This document shows positions 23,808 through 31,525 of a stretch of 34,601 bases of DNA, piece by piece. The first letter of the stretch is position 1; the number at the start of each line of letters is the position of its first letter. Source of the stretch: Oligoflexales bacterium (lineage in GTDB: Bacteria > Bdellovibrionota_B > Oligoflexia > Oligoflexales > JALZUQ01); contig JALZUO010000089.1 in the NCBI GenBank assembly GCA_023301565.1, forward strand, positions 1 through 34,601, written 5' to 3'. The position numbers and the translations under genes were made by a program. The notes beneath the pieces are model-generated. The model made no database searches and had not been told where the DNA came from. It saw only the letters and a program-made list of their open reading frames with translations.

Positions 23808-23814
23808 GGGACGA

Positions 23815-24003
23815 TTAACCGCCGAAGTCGCGGTCCATAACCGTTTTTCTTTTTTCACCCTGTGCGCTGGCAATAGCTTTGTCGCACTCTCTTTCAATGA
23901 TCGCCGTCAAAGCTGCCATAACTGAGGATGATGTGTTCATCCCAGACTTTTCTTTGATGTGTTTTTTGACTTTGCTCGCAACTACTAATACTTCTTCGCT
24001 CAC
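23815..24003 (-). CDS. Bacterial histone-fold protein (Bdellovibrio HBb type)
   Basis: This 62-residue protein has the minimal single histone fold. Helix 1 runs from about VVASKVKKHIKE (7-18), after which NTSSS starts the long central helix (24-49; ALTAIIERECDKAIASAQ). The loop RKT (52-54) and a short third element VMDRDF (55-60) follow. Arg52 and Asp59 fit the R-D clamp of histones. Length, order and the RKTVMDRD ending match what I recall of bacterial histones described from Bdellovibrio, which coat or bend DNA and can be abundant chromatin proteins. The start is GTG with an optimal GGAGG 6 bases upstream. It lies divergently next to topA, behind a hairpin leader. Confidence 0.85.
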   Translation of the reverse strand: MSEEVLVVASKVKKHIKEKSGMNTSSSVMAALTAIIERECDKAIASAQGEKRKTVMDRDFGG

Positions 24004-24027
24004 GTTGAACCTCCAACAAAAAATGGA

Positions 24028-24085
24028 TCAATCCCGAAACCTCTCCCGGGCTTGATATTGTACATAGAACTGTAGCTGGCCCCAA
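24028..24085 (-). promoter_or_regulatory. Predicted promoter and leader hairpin of the histone gene
   Basis: On the minus strand a TTGGGG (24085-24080) and TACAAT (24062-24057), 17 bases apart, form a candidate promoter, the -10 matching at five of six positions. Just downstream, TCAAGCCCG and CGGGATTGA (24055-24047 and 24036-24028) pair with one mismatch around a 10-base loop. This hairpin would sit at the very 5' end of the mRNA and could stabilise it. Confidence 0.45.
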
Positions 24086-24117
24086 AGGGTAATTGCGCAG
24101 CAGTTTTGATTAAAATC

Positions 24118-24135
24118 TAGGCAAGCACTTGCCTA
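24118..24135. promoter_or_regulatory. Perfect 18-bp palindrome between histone gene and topA
   Basis: TAGGCAAG-CA-CTTGCCTA is an exact 8-2-8 inverted repeat. It lies 114 bases upstream of the histone start and 148 bases upstream of topA. It overlaps a weak -35-like TTGCCT (24129-24134) that is followed 15 bases later by TAGAAT (24150-24155), a possible topA -10. There is no T-run. The form is that of an operator for a dimeric regulator. Confidence 0.6.
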
Positions 24136-24223
24136 AATGGTTCATATGTTAGAATTATGTCGTGCAGAGCTAATGGGAGTGTAAAAAATAAACACTTTGT
24201 GTTCGACGAAGAGACATTTCCCA

Positions 24224-24252
24224 CCCGCTAGCTAAAGGCTTTATTTAGCGGG
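24224..24252 (+). repeat. Leader inverted repeat of topA
   Basis: CCCGCTA and TAGCGGG form a perfect 7-base stem around a 15-base loop in the topA leader, ending about 30 bases before the ATG and 17 bases before the ribosome site. It has no T-run, so it is more likely an mRNA stability or regulatory hairpin than a terminator. Confidence 0.4.
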
Positions 24253-24283
24253 CATAAGCTAACAAAATGAAAGGAATACCCGT

Positions 24284-26995
24284 ATGGCCAAAACCCTTGT
24301 GATCGTGGAATCACCGGCAAAAGCAAAAACCATCGGCAAGTATTTAGGTTCGAAGTATCTGGTTAAATCTAGTGTAGGTCACGTCCGTGATTTGCCTACG
24401 AGCGGTGGAAAAAAAACCAAAGAAGAAAAACCGGTAAAGAAGACAACGACAAAAAAGAAAAAAACGAAAAAGAAGCAGAGCCCAAAAGAAAAAGACCGGG
24501 CAAATTTAGTGAAGCTTTTTGAACGTATGGCTATCGACCCAGAAAATGGTTGGAGTGCTAGGTATGAGATTCTTCCTGGAAAAGAAAAGGTTGTAAATGA
24601 CCTCAAAAAACACGCTGAAAAAGCCGAATCGATTCTTTTGGCGACTGATATGGACCGTGAAGGAGAAGCTATTGCTTGGCATTTGCGTGAAGCTATTGGC
24701 GGGGATTCTTCCAGGTTTAAGCGTGTTGTTTTCGGTGAGATCACCAAAAACGCTATTCAAAAAGCTTTCCAAAAACCCGGTGAGCTCAACCTTGATTTAG
24801 TGCACGCGCAACAGGCTCGTAGGTTTTTGGACCGTATTGTTGGCTTTATGATCTCTCCGATTCTTTGGGCGAAGGTTGCAAGGGGACTGTCTGCAGGGCG
24901 AGTTCAATCTGTGGCTGTACGCTTGGTTTACGAACGTGAAAAAGAAATAAAAGCTTTTATCCCTGACGAGTACTGGGAAATCCACGCTGATACGAAAAAG
25001 AGTTCAGGTGATGCGAAAGCTATTGATTTTCATTTGACTAAAGAAAACGATAAGCCTTTTAAAGCTATAAACGAACAGGAAGCCAGTAAAGCAGCTTCGG
25101 TTGTGCGTGATGGTAAGTTTTTGGTTGCTCGAGTTGAAAAGAAACCAACCTCGACACGGCCGTCGGCTCCCTTTATCACTTCTACTCTTCAGCAAGGGGC
25201 GAGTGTGCGGCTGGGCTTTGGCGTAAAAAAAACCATGGTTTTGGCACAACGATTGTATGAACAAGGTTTTATTACCTATATGCGTACAGATAGTACAAAC
25301 CTCTCAAAAGATGCGGTGGAACAGTGCCGTAGCTTTGTTTCTACTGAGTACGGAAAAGAGTACTTGCCTGCTGATCCAAAGGTTTATGCTGCAAAGAAAA
25401 ACGCGCAAGAGGCCCATGAAGCTGTCAGGCCTTCGGATGTCACTGTAGCTCCAGATAAGCTTCCATCTACGATTGATAAGGATGGGGTTCGGCTTTACGA
25501 CATGATCTGGAGGCAATTTGTAGCTTGTCAGATGGTGCCTGCAAACTACGACACCACAAACCTGTTTGTAGAAAAAGGCCCCTATACTCTTAAGGCTCGC
25601 GGCCGCGTGCTTAAGTTTGACGGTTACACCCGTGTTCAACCAACGCTCAAGCGAAAAGGTGATGAGGACCAGAGCCTTCCCGAAGTTAAAGAGGGTGAAG
25701 AACTTACTTTAAATAGCGTGACTCCTTCGCAGCACTTTACCAAGCCACCTCCAAGGTTTACCGAAGCGAGTATCGTAAAAGAAATGGAAAAGAAGGGTAT
25801 TGGTCGACCTTCTACTTATGCTGCTATTATTTCTACGATACAAGATCGTGGATTTGTCAAAGTAGATAAGCGCAGGTTCTACTGTCTTAAAATGGGCGAG
25901 ATCGTCACAGAACGTCTGGTTGAAAGTTTTAAAAACCTGATGGAATACGGTTTTACTGCAGGCATGGAAGAGAACCTCAATGACGTCGCAGCCGGTGATG
26001 CTAACTGGCAGATGTTGCTAGATGATTTTTATGAAGACTTTTTGGATCAGGTTAACTACGCCAAAGAAAATATGCGTGGCAACGACCCTACGCTAACCGA
26101 TATTGATTGCCCAGAGTGTTCGAGAAAAATGGGTATTCGTACTGGCCGCACAGGCGTGTTTTTAGGTTGCTCAGGTTATGGGCTTCCGCCAAAAGAACGC
26201 TGCAAGAGCACATTGAACCTAGTGCCTGGAGAAGAGTCTGAGGCCGTAAAAGGCGAGGGCTTAGACGACGATGAAGGCAACGTAGCTGAGATTCAGTCTT
26301 TACGCCGCTGCGACACCTGTAATAAAGCAATGAACCATTACTTGATTGATGAAAGCCGCAAACTTCATATTTGTAGCGATAACCCTGACTGTGACGGTTT
26401 CTTTGTAGAAGAAGGCCAGTTTAAGCTTAAAGGTTACGATGGTCCTCTTGTTGAGTGTGACAAGTGTGGAAAAGACATGCATCTTAATACGGGGCGCTTT
26501 GGTAAGTACTTTGGTTGTTCAACCTATCCAGAGTGTAAAAATACGCGAAAGCTACTCAGAAACGGTGAGGTTGCTCCGCCCAGGGCCGACCCAATTCATA
26601 TGACTGAGCTCGAGTGTGAAAAATCGGACGGCTACTTTGTCTTAAGAGACGGTGCTGCAGGGCTGTTTTTAGCTTCAAGTGAGTTTCCGAAATCACGAGA
26701 GACCAGAAAGCCACAAGTCGCTGACTTGATTAGACATAAAGAAGAGCTAGACCCGAAGTTTAAGTATTTGCTTAGCGCGCCACCAAAGGATCCAGAAGGT
26801 AACCCTGCCATCATTCGCTTTTCTCGAAAGGCTAAGGAGCAGTTTGTAAACTCTGAGGTAGAAGGCAAAGCTACAAAATGGATACTGGTTTTTCATAAAA
26901 AACGCTGGGTACCAAAAGAAAACGTCCCAGGAGCTCTAGAAGGACCTGCTAAGGTCGAAGCAAAGCCGGCAGAGGAAGAAGCAGCAGAAGTTTAA
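24284..26995 (+). CDS. topA: DNA topoisomerase I
   Basis: The 903-residue enzyme relaxes negative supercoils. The Toprim domain begins [12 protein letters not shown] with catalytic Glu9 and contains the DMDREGE acidic motif. The nucleophile is Tyr332 in [14 protein letters not shown], and [14 protein letters not shown] is the conserved core block. Three zinc-ribbon repeats follow ([18 protein letters not shown] and CDKCGKDMH), then a C-terminal domain close to the E. coli form ([26 protein letters not shown]). One oddity is a lysine-rich insertion at about residues 41-72 ([13 protein letters not shown] inside), right after [10 protein letters not shown] in Toprim. The ATG has AAGGA 8 bases upstream. 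The gene is divergent from the histone gene and ends at a strong terminator. Confidence 0.97.
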   Translation: MAKTLVIVESPAKAKTIGKYLGSKYLVKSSVGHVRDLPTSGGKKTKEEKPVKKTTTKKKKTKKKQSPKEKDRANLVKLFERMAIDPENGWSARYEILPGKEKVVNDLKKHAEKAESILLATDMDREGEAIAWHLREAIGGDSSRFKRVVFGEITKNAIQKAFQKPGELNLDLVHAQQARRFLDRIVGFMISPILWAKVARGLSAGRVQSVAVRLVYEREKEIKAFIPDEYWEIHADTKKSSGDAKAIDFHLTKENDKPFKAINEQEASKAASVVRDGKFLVARVEKKPTSTRPSAPFITSTLQQGASVRLGFGVKKTMVLAQRLYEQGFITYMRTDSTNLSKDAVEQCRSFVSTEYGKEYLPADPKVYAAKKNAQEAHEAVRPSDVTVAPDKLPSTIDKDGVRLYDMIWRQFVACQMVPANYDTTNLFVEKGPYTLKARGRVLKFDGYTRVQPTLKRKGDEDQSLPEVKEGEELTLNSVTPSQHFTKPPPRFTEASIVKEMEKKGIGRPSTYAAIISTIQDRGFVKVDKRRFYCLKMGEIVTERLVESFKNLMEYGFTAGMEENLNDVAAGDANWQMLLDDFYEDFLDQVNYAKENMRGNDPTLTDIDCPECSRKMGIRTGRTGVFLGCSGYGLPPKERCKSTLNLVPGEESEAVKGEGLDDDEGNVAEIQSLRRCDTCNKAMNHYLIDESRKLHICSDNPDCDGFFVEEGQFKLKGYDGPLVECDKCGKDMHLNTGRFGKYFGCSTYPECKNTRKLLRNGEVAPPRADPIHMTELECEKSDGYFVLRDGAAGLFLASSEFPKSRETRKPQVADLIRHKEELDPKFKYLLSAPPKDPEGNPAIIRFSRKAKEQFVNSEVEGKATKWILVFHKKRWVPKENVPGALEGPAKVEAKPAEEEAAEV

Positions 26996-27048
26996 ATCCT
27001 CTTTGAGGCACGGGCGAGCGTATTTTGTAGATAAAGTTGTCAGCTGAA

Positions 27049-27096
27049 GACTCCTTGGAGTGTAGGTCTATTTGCCTTACCAAGGGGTCTTTTTTT
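27049..27096 (+). terminator. Intrinsic terminator of topA
   Basis: GACTCCTTGG and CCAAGGGGTC pair over ten bases with one G-U, around a 21-base loop, and are followed by seven T bases. It lies 54 bases after the topA stop codon. Confidence 0.8.
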
Positions 27097-27414
27097 AACC
27101 TGCTGTAATTAAAGATATTTTCACAAAAAATCTGGACTGATTTAGCTTTAAAATGTGGAACGATAGCTGCAACTATAGAAGTGTGCTTGGGTATCTCCCC
27201 ACCTGAGCACAATCATAGGCTGAGGTTGTTACTACGCGCATTCACCTTATGATCAAATGGTTTAGAGAAAAAACATTTTGATCTGTTCTGGTATCCCTCC
27301 TCGTTGTTGCTTCTTGTTCTCTCTCCTCACTCTTCCTGTAAGCGTGAAGCACCTTCAGCCTTCTGATTTCTATCCCGAGTTTGGTTTGCGCTTAAAAGCG
27401 AGCCAAACTTTTTT
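27097..27414 (+). ncRNA. Candidate structured small RNA region
   Basis: This 318-base stretch has no credible gene but shows RNA-like structure on the plus strand. GTGCTTGGGT and ACCTGAGCAC (27183-27210) form a 10-base stem that is complete only when G-U pairs are allowed, so it favours this strand; its loop is the C-rich ATCTCCCC. A second stem pairs ATCATAGG (27212-27219) with CCTTATGAT (27245-27253). The region ends in a Rho-independent terminator. No convincing promoter is visible inside it, so the RNA could also be a processed or read-through product. Confidence 0.35.
27378..27414 (+). terminator. Intrinsic terminator downstream of candidate RNA
   Basis: AGTTTGG and CCAAACT form the outer stem, with CGCTT/AAGCG pairing inside, and TTTTTT follows on the plus strand. 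No T-run follows on the minus strand, so it does not serve the hydrolase gene that ends at 27419. It must stop a plus-strand transcript starting after the topA terminator, or catch read-through. Confidence 0.65.
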
Positions 27415-27418
27415 CTTT

Positions 27419-28288
27419 TTAAAGGGCGTATTCTACAAGCGACTCTTGTGTGTCTGTAGTTACGAACCTACCTTTTTCGTTCTTTTTAATCTTGGCCATT
27501 GCGTGATCGATGTCGTGTGTAAAAAACAACTGGATGTCTTCGTCTAATATTTTTTCGTAGAGTTTCGATTTTTCATCGATGACTTTTTCTGGGAACCGGT
27601 CATACCCCATAGTGATCGGTAAATGTACCCAGGCTTTGCCCGGGATAAGGTCACCAGCAAAAAGAACCTTCTCTTTTTTTCCTTGGATCAACACGTGCAT
27701 TTGACCTGGGGTGTGACCGTCAGAGTAAATAAACTCAAGATACTCAGGGAAAACTTCTGGGTGAAAGCTCTTGCCTTGCTCCACTAAGATCAACCTTTCG
27801 CTTTTTTTGAGTAAAGCGGGCAAAGCTGGAATAAAAGAAGCTGCATCACGTCTATGTGGTCTAATAGCCCTATCAAAGGCTAGCTCCCCTACGACAAATT
27901 TTGCTTTTGGGAAAAGAAGCTTAGGATCTTCCCCCTCTTTATAGGGAGATAGCAAACCCCCGGCGTGATCAAAGTGCAAATGCGAAAGAATGACATAGTC
28001 AATTTGATCGTGACTTGTACCGATTTTTTCTAGATTTTTTAAAAGCATGTGTTGTGCTTCTACAACTCCAAATCTTTCTTTTAGTTTTGGAGAAAAAAAA
28101 CTTCCTATACCGGTTTCAAGCAGTATTTTTTTTCCACCGATATCTAACAAGAGCGAGCGACAAGCCAAATGAATACGTGATTTTTCATCTACCGTGCACC
28201 ACTTTTGCCACACTGCTTTTGGTGCGTTTCCAAACATTGCACCTCCATCAAGCTTCTGAGTGTTGCCTTGAATTGACCAAGCTTTCAA
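27419..28288 (-). CDS. Metallo-beta-lactamase-fold hydrolase (lactonase-like)
   Basis: The 289-residue protein has the full metal site of the MBL fold: HLHFDH at residues 103-108, His192 in SDGHTPGQMH, Asp213 in LFAGDLIP and His258 in FFTHDIDH. The N-terminal LDGGAMFGNAPKAVWQKW resembles a large group of cytoplasmic MBL hydrolases related to acyl-homoserine lactonases and other esterases. The substrate is not predictable from the sequence. The start is TTG at 28288, chosen because a perfect GGAGGT lies 7 bases before it; a longer frame would start inside that ribosome site. It has no signal peptide. Confidence 0.88.
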   Translation of the reverse strand: MKAWSIQGNTQKLDGGAMFGNAPKAVWQKWCTVDEKSRIHLACRSLLLDIGGKKILLETGIGSFFSPKLKERFGVVEAQHMLLKNLEKIGTSHDQIDYVILSHLHFDHAGGLLSPYKEGEDPKLLFPKAKFVVGELAFDRAIRPHRRDAASFIPALPALLKKSERLILVEQGKSFHPEVFPEYLEFIYSDGHTPGQMHVLIQGKKEKVLFAGDLIPGKAWVHLPITMGYDRFPEKVIDEKSKLYEKILDEDIQLFFTHDIDHAMAKIKKNEKGRFVTTDTQESLVEYAL

Positions 28289-28801
28289 AAGAAGTACCTC
28301 CAAATTTTTTAAACTTCCAATGCTGCCAGAATATTTCTTTAAATTCCAACAAAGAATTGACCAAACTTTTAATATTTCAAAGTGAAGATTTGTTTATATA
28401 TTCAGCGAACTGGCTGGACACCTCCTGCTAGCGGCTTTGCAGGAATAGACAGGCTAGTTATGCACACTTGCTGTGGAAATCCCGAAAAAAAATGCCAATT
28501 AGTTCAATCATTACAGCAAGGCTCACCGCTTTACTTGGTGCTTAAATTAGAGGCGAATCATAGACCTTAGGTAGTGCCTGGGGTTTCGGCCGCCACCACA
28601 TATCCAATCAGTGTTCGTAATCTTTTACGAAATCAGAGTTCAGGCAAATTCTGCCGGTTTTAGTATAAGAGGCAGGTTTTCAGACTCTGCTTAAAAAATC
28701 CTAAGCCACTAAGATCATCTGATTAATTATTAGACCCAAAAGAAATTAGAAAACCTACCGATCAAACCTTATAGACGGGTTTTTTCGAAAGGTTAGAGAA
28801 G
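28289..28801. other. Gene-free intergenic region with small inverted repeats
   Basis: About 500 bases separate the divergent hydrolase and metallopeptidase genes. I see no supported gene. It contains a nested stem (CAGAGT 28634-28639 with ACTCTG 28684-28689, and CTGCC 28651-28655 with GGCAG 28671-28675). Next to the metallopeptidase start, AACCTT (28765-28770) pairs with AAGGTT (28789-28794) and would mask its only ribosome-site-like bases. No T-runs follow these, so they are not terminators. Confidence 0.4.
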
Positions 28802-30571
28802 ATGAAATACACCGCATATGCCTTGGTTTGGGGACTCGCTTTAGGAGCTCCATTTGCTTTTTCAATGCAGGGAGCTTCTTACTTTAAAGCAGGGCAGCAT
28901 TTATCAGGTGTGAAGAAATTTCAAAAAAGTGGAAAAAACCCCCTTGAGATCCATCCTTTTATGGCAAAAGAAAACCTTCCAAGTGATCTGCACTCTTTAG
29001 CTTTATTCTCGCCCAGTATCGAAGACACAGTAAAAGGTGCTTTGAAAAAAATTGGTGTATCTATAAACGGGATACATAAGAAAAACAAAAGTACAAGAGT
29101 GACCAAGATGCAGCACTCTGCAGGTGATCTATGTCAAAACAATGGTGACATGGTCTTGACGGGCGACTATATCAGGACCTCATTTAGGCCAAGTGAAGCT
29201 GCCGTGGAGCAGGGGTATTTAGGCTTAGCTCAAACCCAACCTTTGTCGGCTTCAGAGGCGCTAGATAAACTCTATGCCATTGTTCCTGGCGCCGATAAAA
29301 TAGCCGTAGCTGATCCATGTCTTTCTTTAGAAGATGAGCAGTTAAGCTGGACGACAGAGGTTAGCTTTGTAGATCCACGTATTCGATTGCCTATGCTTGC
29401 GCGTGTTCGTGCTGATAGTGAAGTTGAAATTGTAGACCAATCCTTTTCTGTAGACGGTAAGGTGGAGGCGTATGTTCGCAACCCAGACGAAGGTGTAACT
29501 GATACGTATGACTATTCGGATTTTTCTGCAAATTCTGACCATATGGATTCTCCCTTTTTTGTCACCGACGTTAGTACAGGCTCACGTGCAAGCGAACCAG
29601 ATCGTAACTATTCTGGGTACGATCAAAATTCTGATGAATTTGAAGAAGCAAATGCATTTGCACACGTAAGAGAGGCTTTTTCTTCTTATGTAGATAAAGG
29701 TTTTAACTTTTATGGAGCGGCCCCATTGACTATATCAGTGCGCAATGTTTTTGGAGTTAGCGATAATCCAAATAACGCTGTTTTTATACCTGGTGAAGCA
29801 ACAGAGTCTGGTTTGCCCATGATTCGCCTAGGCTCAGGGGACGGTAGAGACCTTCAAAACCTTGGTTTGGATGTGGATGTAGTTGCCCATGAGCTTGGAC
29901 ACTTTGTTATTTTTGAGACTTTAAAGCAGGCAACTAGGGGCAGTGAAGCTCTTACTATACACGAAGGCGGCGCGGATTTTTTGGCTTTTGCGCATTCGGG
30001 TGATGCTTGTCTGGGTGAAAGTACTTGTGCTGAAAATAGCACGACTTGTGCTCAAAGCGGGTGTTTACGTTCAGGTGAGAACTCTTATAGGATTGACGAC
30101 GGAACCTTTTCTAGTGATGAGTCGCATCTTCTAGGGCAGGTTATTTCTGGCGCGCTTTGGGACCTGACAGATGTCCATGGTATCGCTAGGGATACAGTTA
30201 CAGAGCTTTTTATTGATGCCCTGGACCTACTTGTTTTTGATAGCGGTTATAGAGATCTTTTTTTGGCGCTGTTTACGGCAGACCGTAACAATTTTGATGG
30301 TGAGCATGCTGAGGAAATCTGCGCTGTAAGTTCTGCGCGGGGCTTTGATAGTTTTCTTACAGATGTAAATTGCCCTAATCCTACGGCAATACCATCGATT
30401 GAAGGGCTAGGAACTGGATTGACAGAGACTAGCCGGGTTTTTGCTGAGTCAAATAGCTCTGGAGGGTGTGGGGTTGTCGGTGGCCAAGGCCATGGAAGCC
30501 AAATCCCAGTGGCGTTACTTCTTTTAGGTTTGGCCCCTATGCTTTTGTACAGACCCAAAAGACGCTCTTAA
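28802..30571 (+). CDS. Exported gluzincin metallopeptidase with C-terminal sorting signal
   Basis: The 589-residue protein has a signal peptide (cleavage near FAFS), a propeptide-like region of about 200 residues, and a zinc-peptidase domain. The zinc site is H363-E-L-G-H367 within VVAHELGHF, with Glu388 in IHEGGADFLAF 21 residues later. That is the gluzincin spacing of thermolysin and fungalysin relatives (M4/M36 type). A Cys-rich insert follows (CLGESTCAENSTTCAQSGC). The last 36 residues form a sorting tail: Gly-rich GGCG with Cys556, a hydrophobic segment (VALLLLGLAPMLL) and a basic end (RPKRRS), as in MYXO-CTERM-like signals. It is probably a surface-anchored or released protease. Confidence 0.83.
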   Translation: MKYTAYALVWGLALGAPFAFSMQGASYFKAGQHLSGVKKFQKSGKNPLEIHPFMAKENLPSDLHSLALFSPSIEDTVKGALKKIGVSINGIHKKNKSTRVTKMQHSAGDLCQNNGDMVLTGDYIRTSFRPSEAAVEQGYLGLAQTQPLSASEALDKLYAIVPGADKIAVADPCLSLEDEQLSWTTEVSFVDPRIRLPMLARVRADSEVEIVDQSFSVDGKVEAYVRNPDEGVTDTYDYSDFSANSDHMDSPFFVTDVSTGSRASEPDRNYSGYDQNSDEFEEANAFAHVREAFSSYVDKGFNFYGAAPLTISVRNVFGVSDNPNNAVFIPGEATESGLPMIRLGSGDGRDLQNLGLDVDVVAHELGHFVIFETLKQATRGSEALTIHEGGADFLAFAHSGDACLGESTCAENSTTCAQSGCLRSGENSYRIDDGTFSSDESHLLGQVISGALWDLTDVHGIARDTVTELFIDALDLLVFDSGYRDLFLALFTADRNNFDGEHAEEICAVSSARGFDSFLTDVNCPNPTAIPSIEGLGTGLTETSRVFAESNSSGGCGVVGGQGHGSQIPVALLLLGLAPMLLYRPKRRS

Positions 30572-30599
30572 GCTTTACGCCATACTAAAAAGAAATAGA

Positions 30600-30628
30600 T
30601 TGAATACTCTGCCGTATTTGAGTAGATT
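30600..30628 (+). promoter_or_regulatory. Predicted promoter of tatD, possibly leaderless
   Basis: TTGAAT (30600-30605) and TAGATT (30623-30628) are 17 bases apart, matching at four of six positions each. Transcription would begin about 7 bases after the -10, which is the A of the tatD ATG at 30635. No ribosome site is present, consistent with a leaderless mRNA. Confidence 0.4.
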
Positions 30629-30634
30629 TTAAGC

Positions 30635-31462
30635 ATGTTTGTAGATGTACATACTCACCTTACGCACGAGCGTTTTACCGGAGATTTACCGGACGTTATC
30701 GAGCGTGCAAAAAGCGCTGGAGTCCATTCGATTGTTTGCAATGGTTTGGATCCAGAATCAAACCGCACAGTTTTGCAGCTTAGCGAAACTTACCCAGAGG
30801 TCCTTGCTGCCCTAGGAATATACCCTATTCAGGCTATCCATAGTCTTCTTGATGAAAGTTATGGTGGTGAAAAGATCACTGCTTTCGATGTGAATGCTGA
30901 AATTCAGTTTATCCGGGAACAGAGCCTGCAAAAAAACATAGTTGCGGTTGGTGAGTGTGGAATGGATGGGTATTGGGCTTCAGAAGGTACCTTTGCAGAG
31001 CAGGAAAGGGTCTTTCGCGAACTTGTCCAGATTTCAATCGATGCGAACATACCTGTGATTGTTCATTCACGTAAGCTCGAAAAAAGAACCCTTGAAGTTT
31101 TAGCAAGCATGGAAGCACCAAAAGTAATCATGCACTGCTATTGCGGCAAGGTGAAGTGGGCTATTCAGTATGCAAATAGTCACGGCTTTCATTTTTCCAT
31201 CCCGGCCAATGCAGCTAAAAACGGAAACTTCATTAAGATGCTTAAAGAGCTTCCTCCTGAAAGAGTGTTGACTGAAACAGATGCGCCGTACTTAGCTCCT
31301 GTTCGCGGCGAGCGTAATGAGCCAGCAAACGTGGTTGGTACGGTAGAGTTCTGGGCAGAGCTTACAGGGGTCTCACTTGAGGACAAAGCAAAAGTAGTCC
31401 AAGATAACTTTTCTCGGTTATTTGATAGCCCGCCTTCCGCAAACAGCAAAACCAAACAGTAA
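30635..31462 (+). CDS. TatD-family metal-dependent DNase
   Basis: The 275-residue protein has the metal-binding set of TatD amidohydrolase-fold nucleases: His6 and His8 (VHTHLT), Glu107 (VGECGMDGYW), His144 (VIVHSRK), His167 (IMHCYCG) and Asp216 (ETDAPYLAP). These cytoplasmic enzymes degrade DNA and take part in repair or quality control; some also act as D-aminoacyl-tRNA deacylases. The usual LGxHP block reads LGIYP, a mild deviation at a position that is often His. The frame starts with an ATG that lacks a ribosome site. It is convergent with the cytochrome-barrel gene, with no strong terminator between. Confidence 0.92.
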   Translation: MFVDVHTHLTHERFTGDLPDVIERAKSAGVHSIVCNGLDPESNRTVLQLSETYPEVLAALGIYPIQAIHSLLDESYGGEKITAFDVNAEIQFIREQSLQKNIVAVGECGMDGYWASEGTFAEQERVFRELVQISIDANIPVIVHSRKLEKRTLEVLASMEAPKVIMHCYCGKVKWAIQYANSHGFHFSIPANAAKNGNFIKMLKELPPERVLTETDAPYLAPVRGERNEPANVVGTVEFWAELTGVSLEDKAKVVQDNFSRLFDSPPSANSKTKQ

Positions 31463-31525
31463 AACAAAGACATTGAACTGAAGTAGCATGGCTACACACA
31501 GGCTAAAGCACAGCCATCTCTTAGG

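Noticed and set aside
27278-27547. 89-codon open frame over the candidate RNA and hydrolase 3' end
   Set aside because: It passes through a Rho-independent terminator hairpin and into the antisense of the hydrolase, with no ribosome site.
28382-28570. 62-codon open frame in the intergenic region before the metallopeptidase
   Set aside because: There is no ribosome site, the amino-acid composition is not protein-like, and the region is rich in small inverted repeats.
28560-28610. Sequence ending in a CCA-like string near 28600 considered as a tRNA or tmRNA end
   Set aside because: No cloverleaf arms or T-loop consensus can be drawn around it.
31488-31517. ATGGCT/AGCCAT repeat between tatD and the cytochrome-barrel gene considered as a shared terminator
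   Set aside because: Only six bases pair around an 18-base loop, and there is no T-run on either side.
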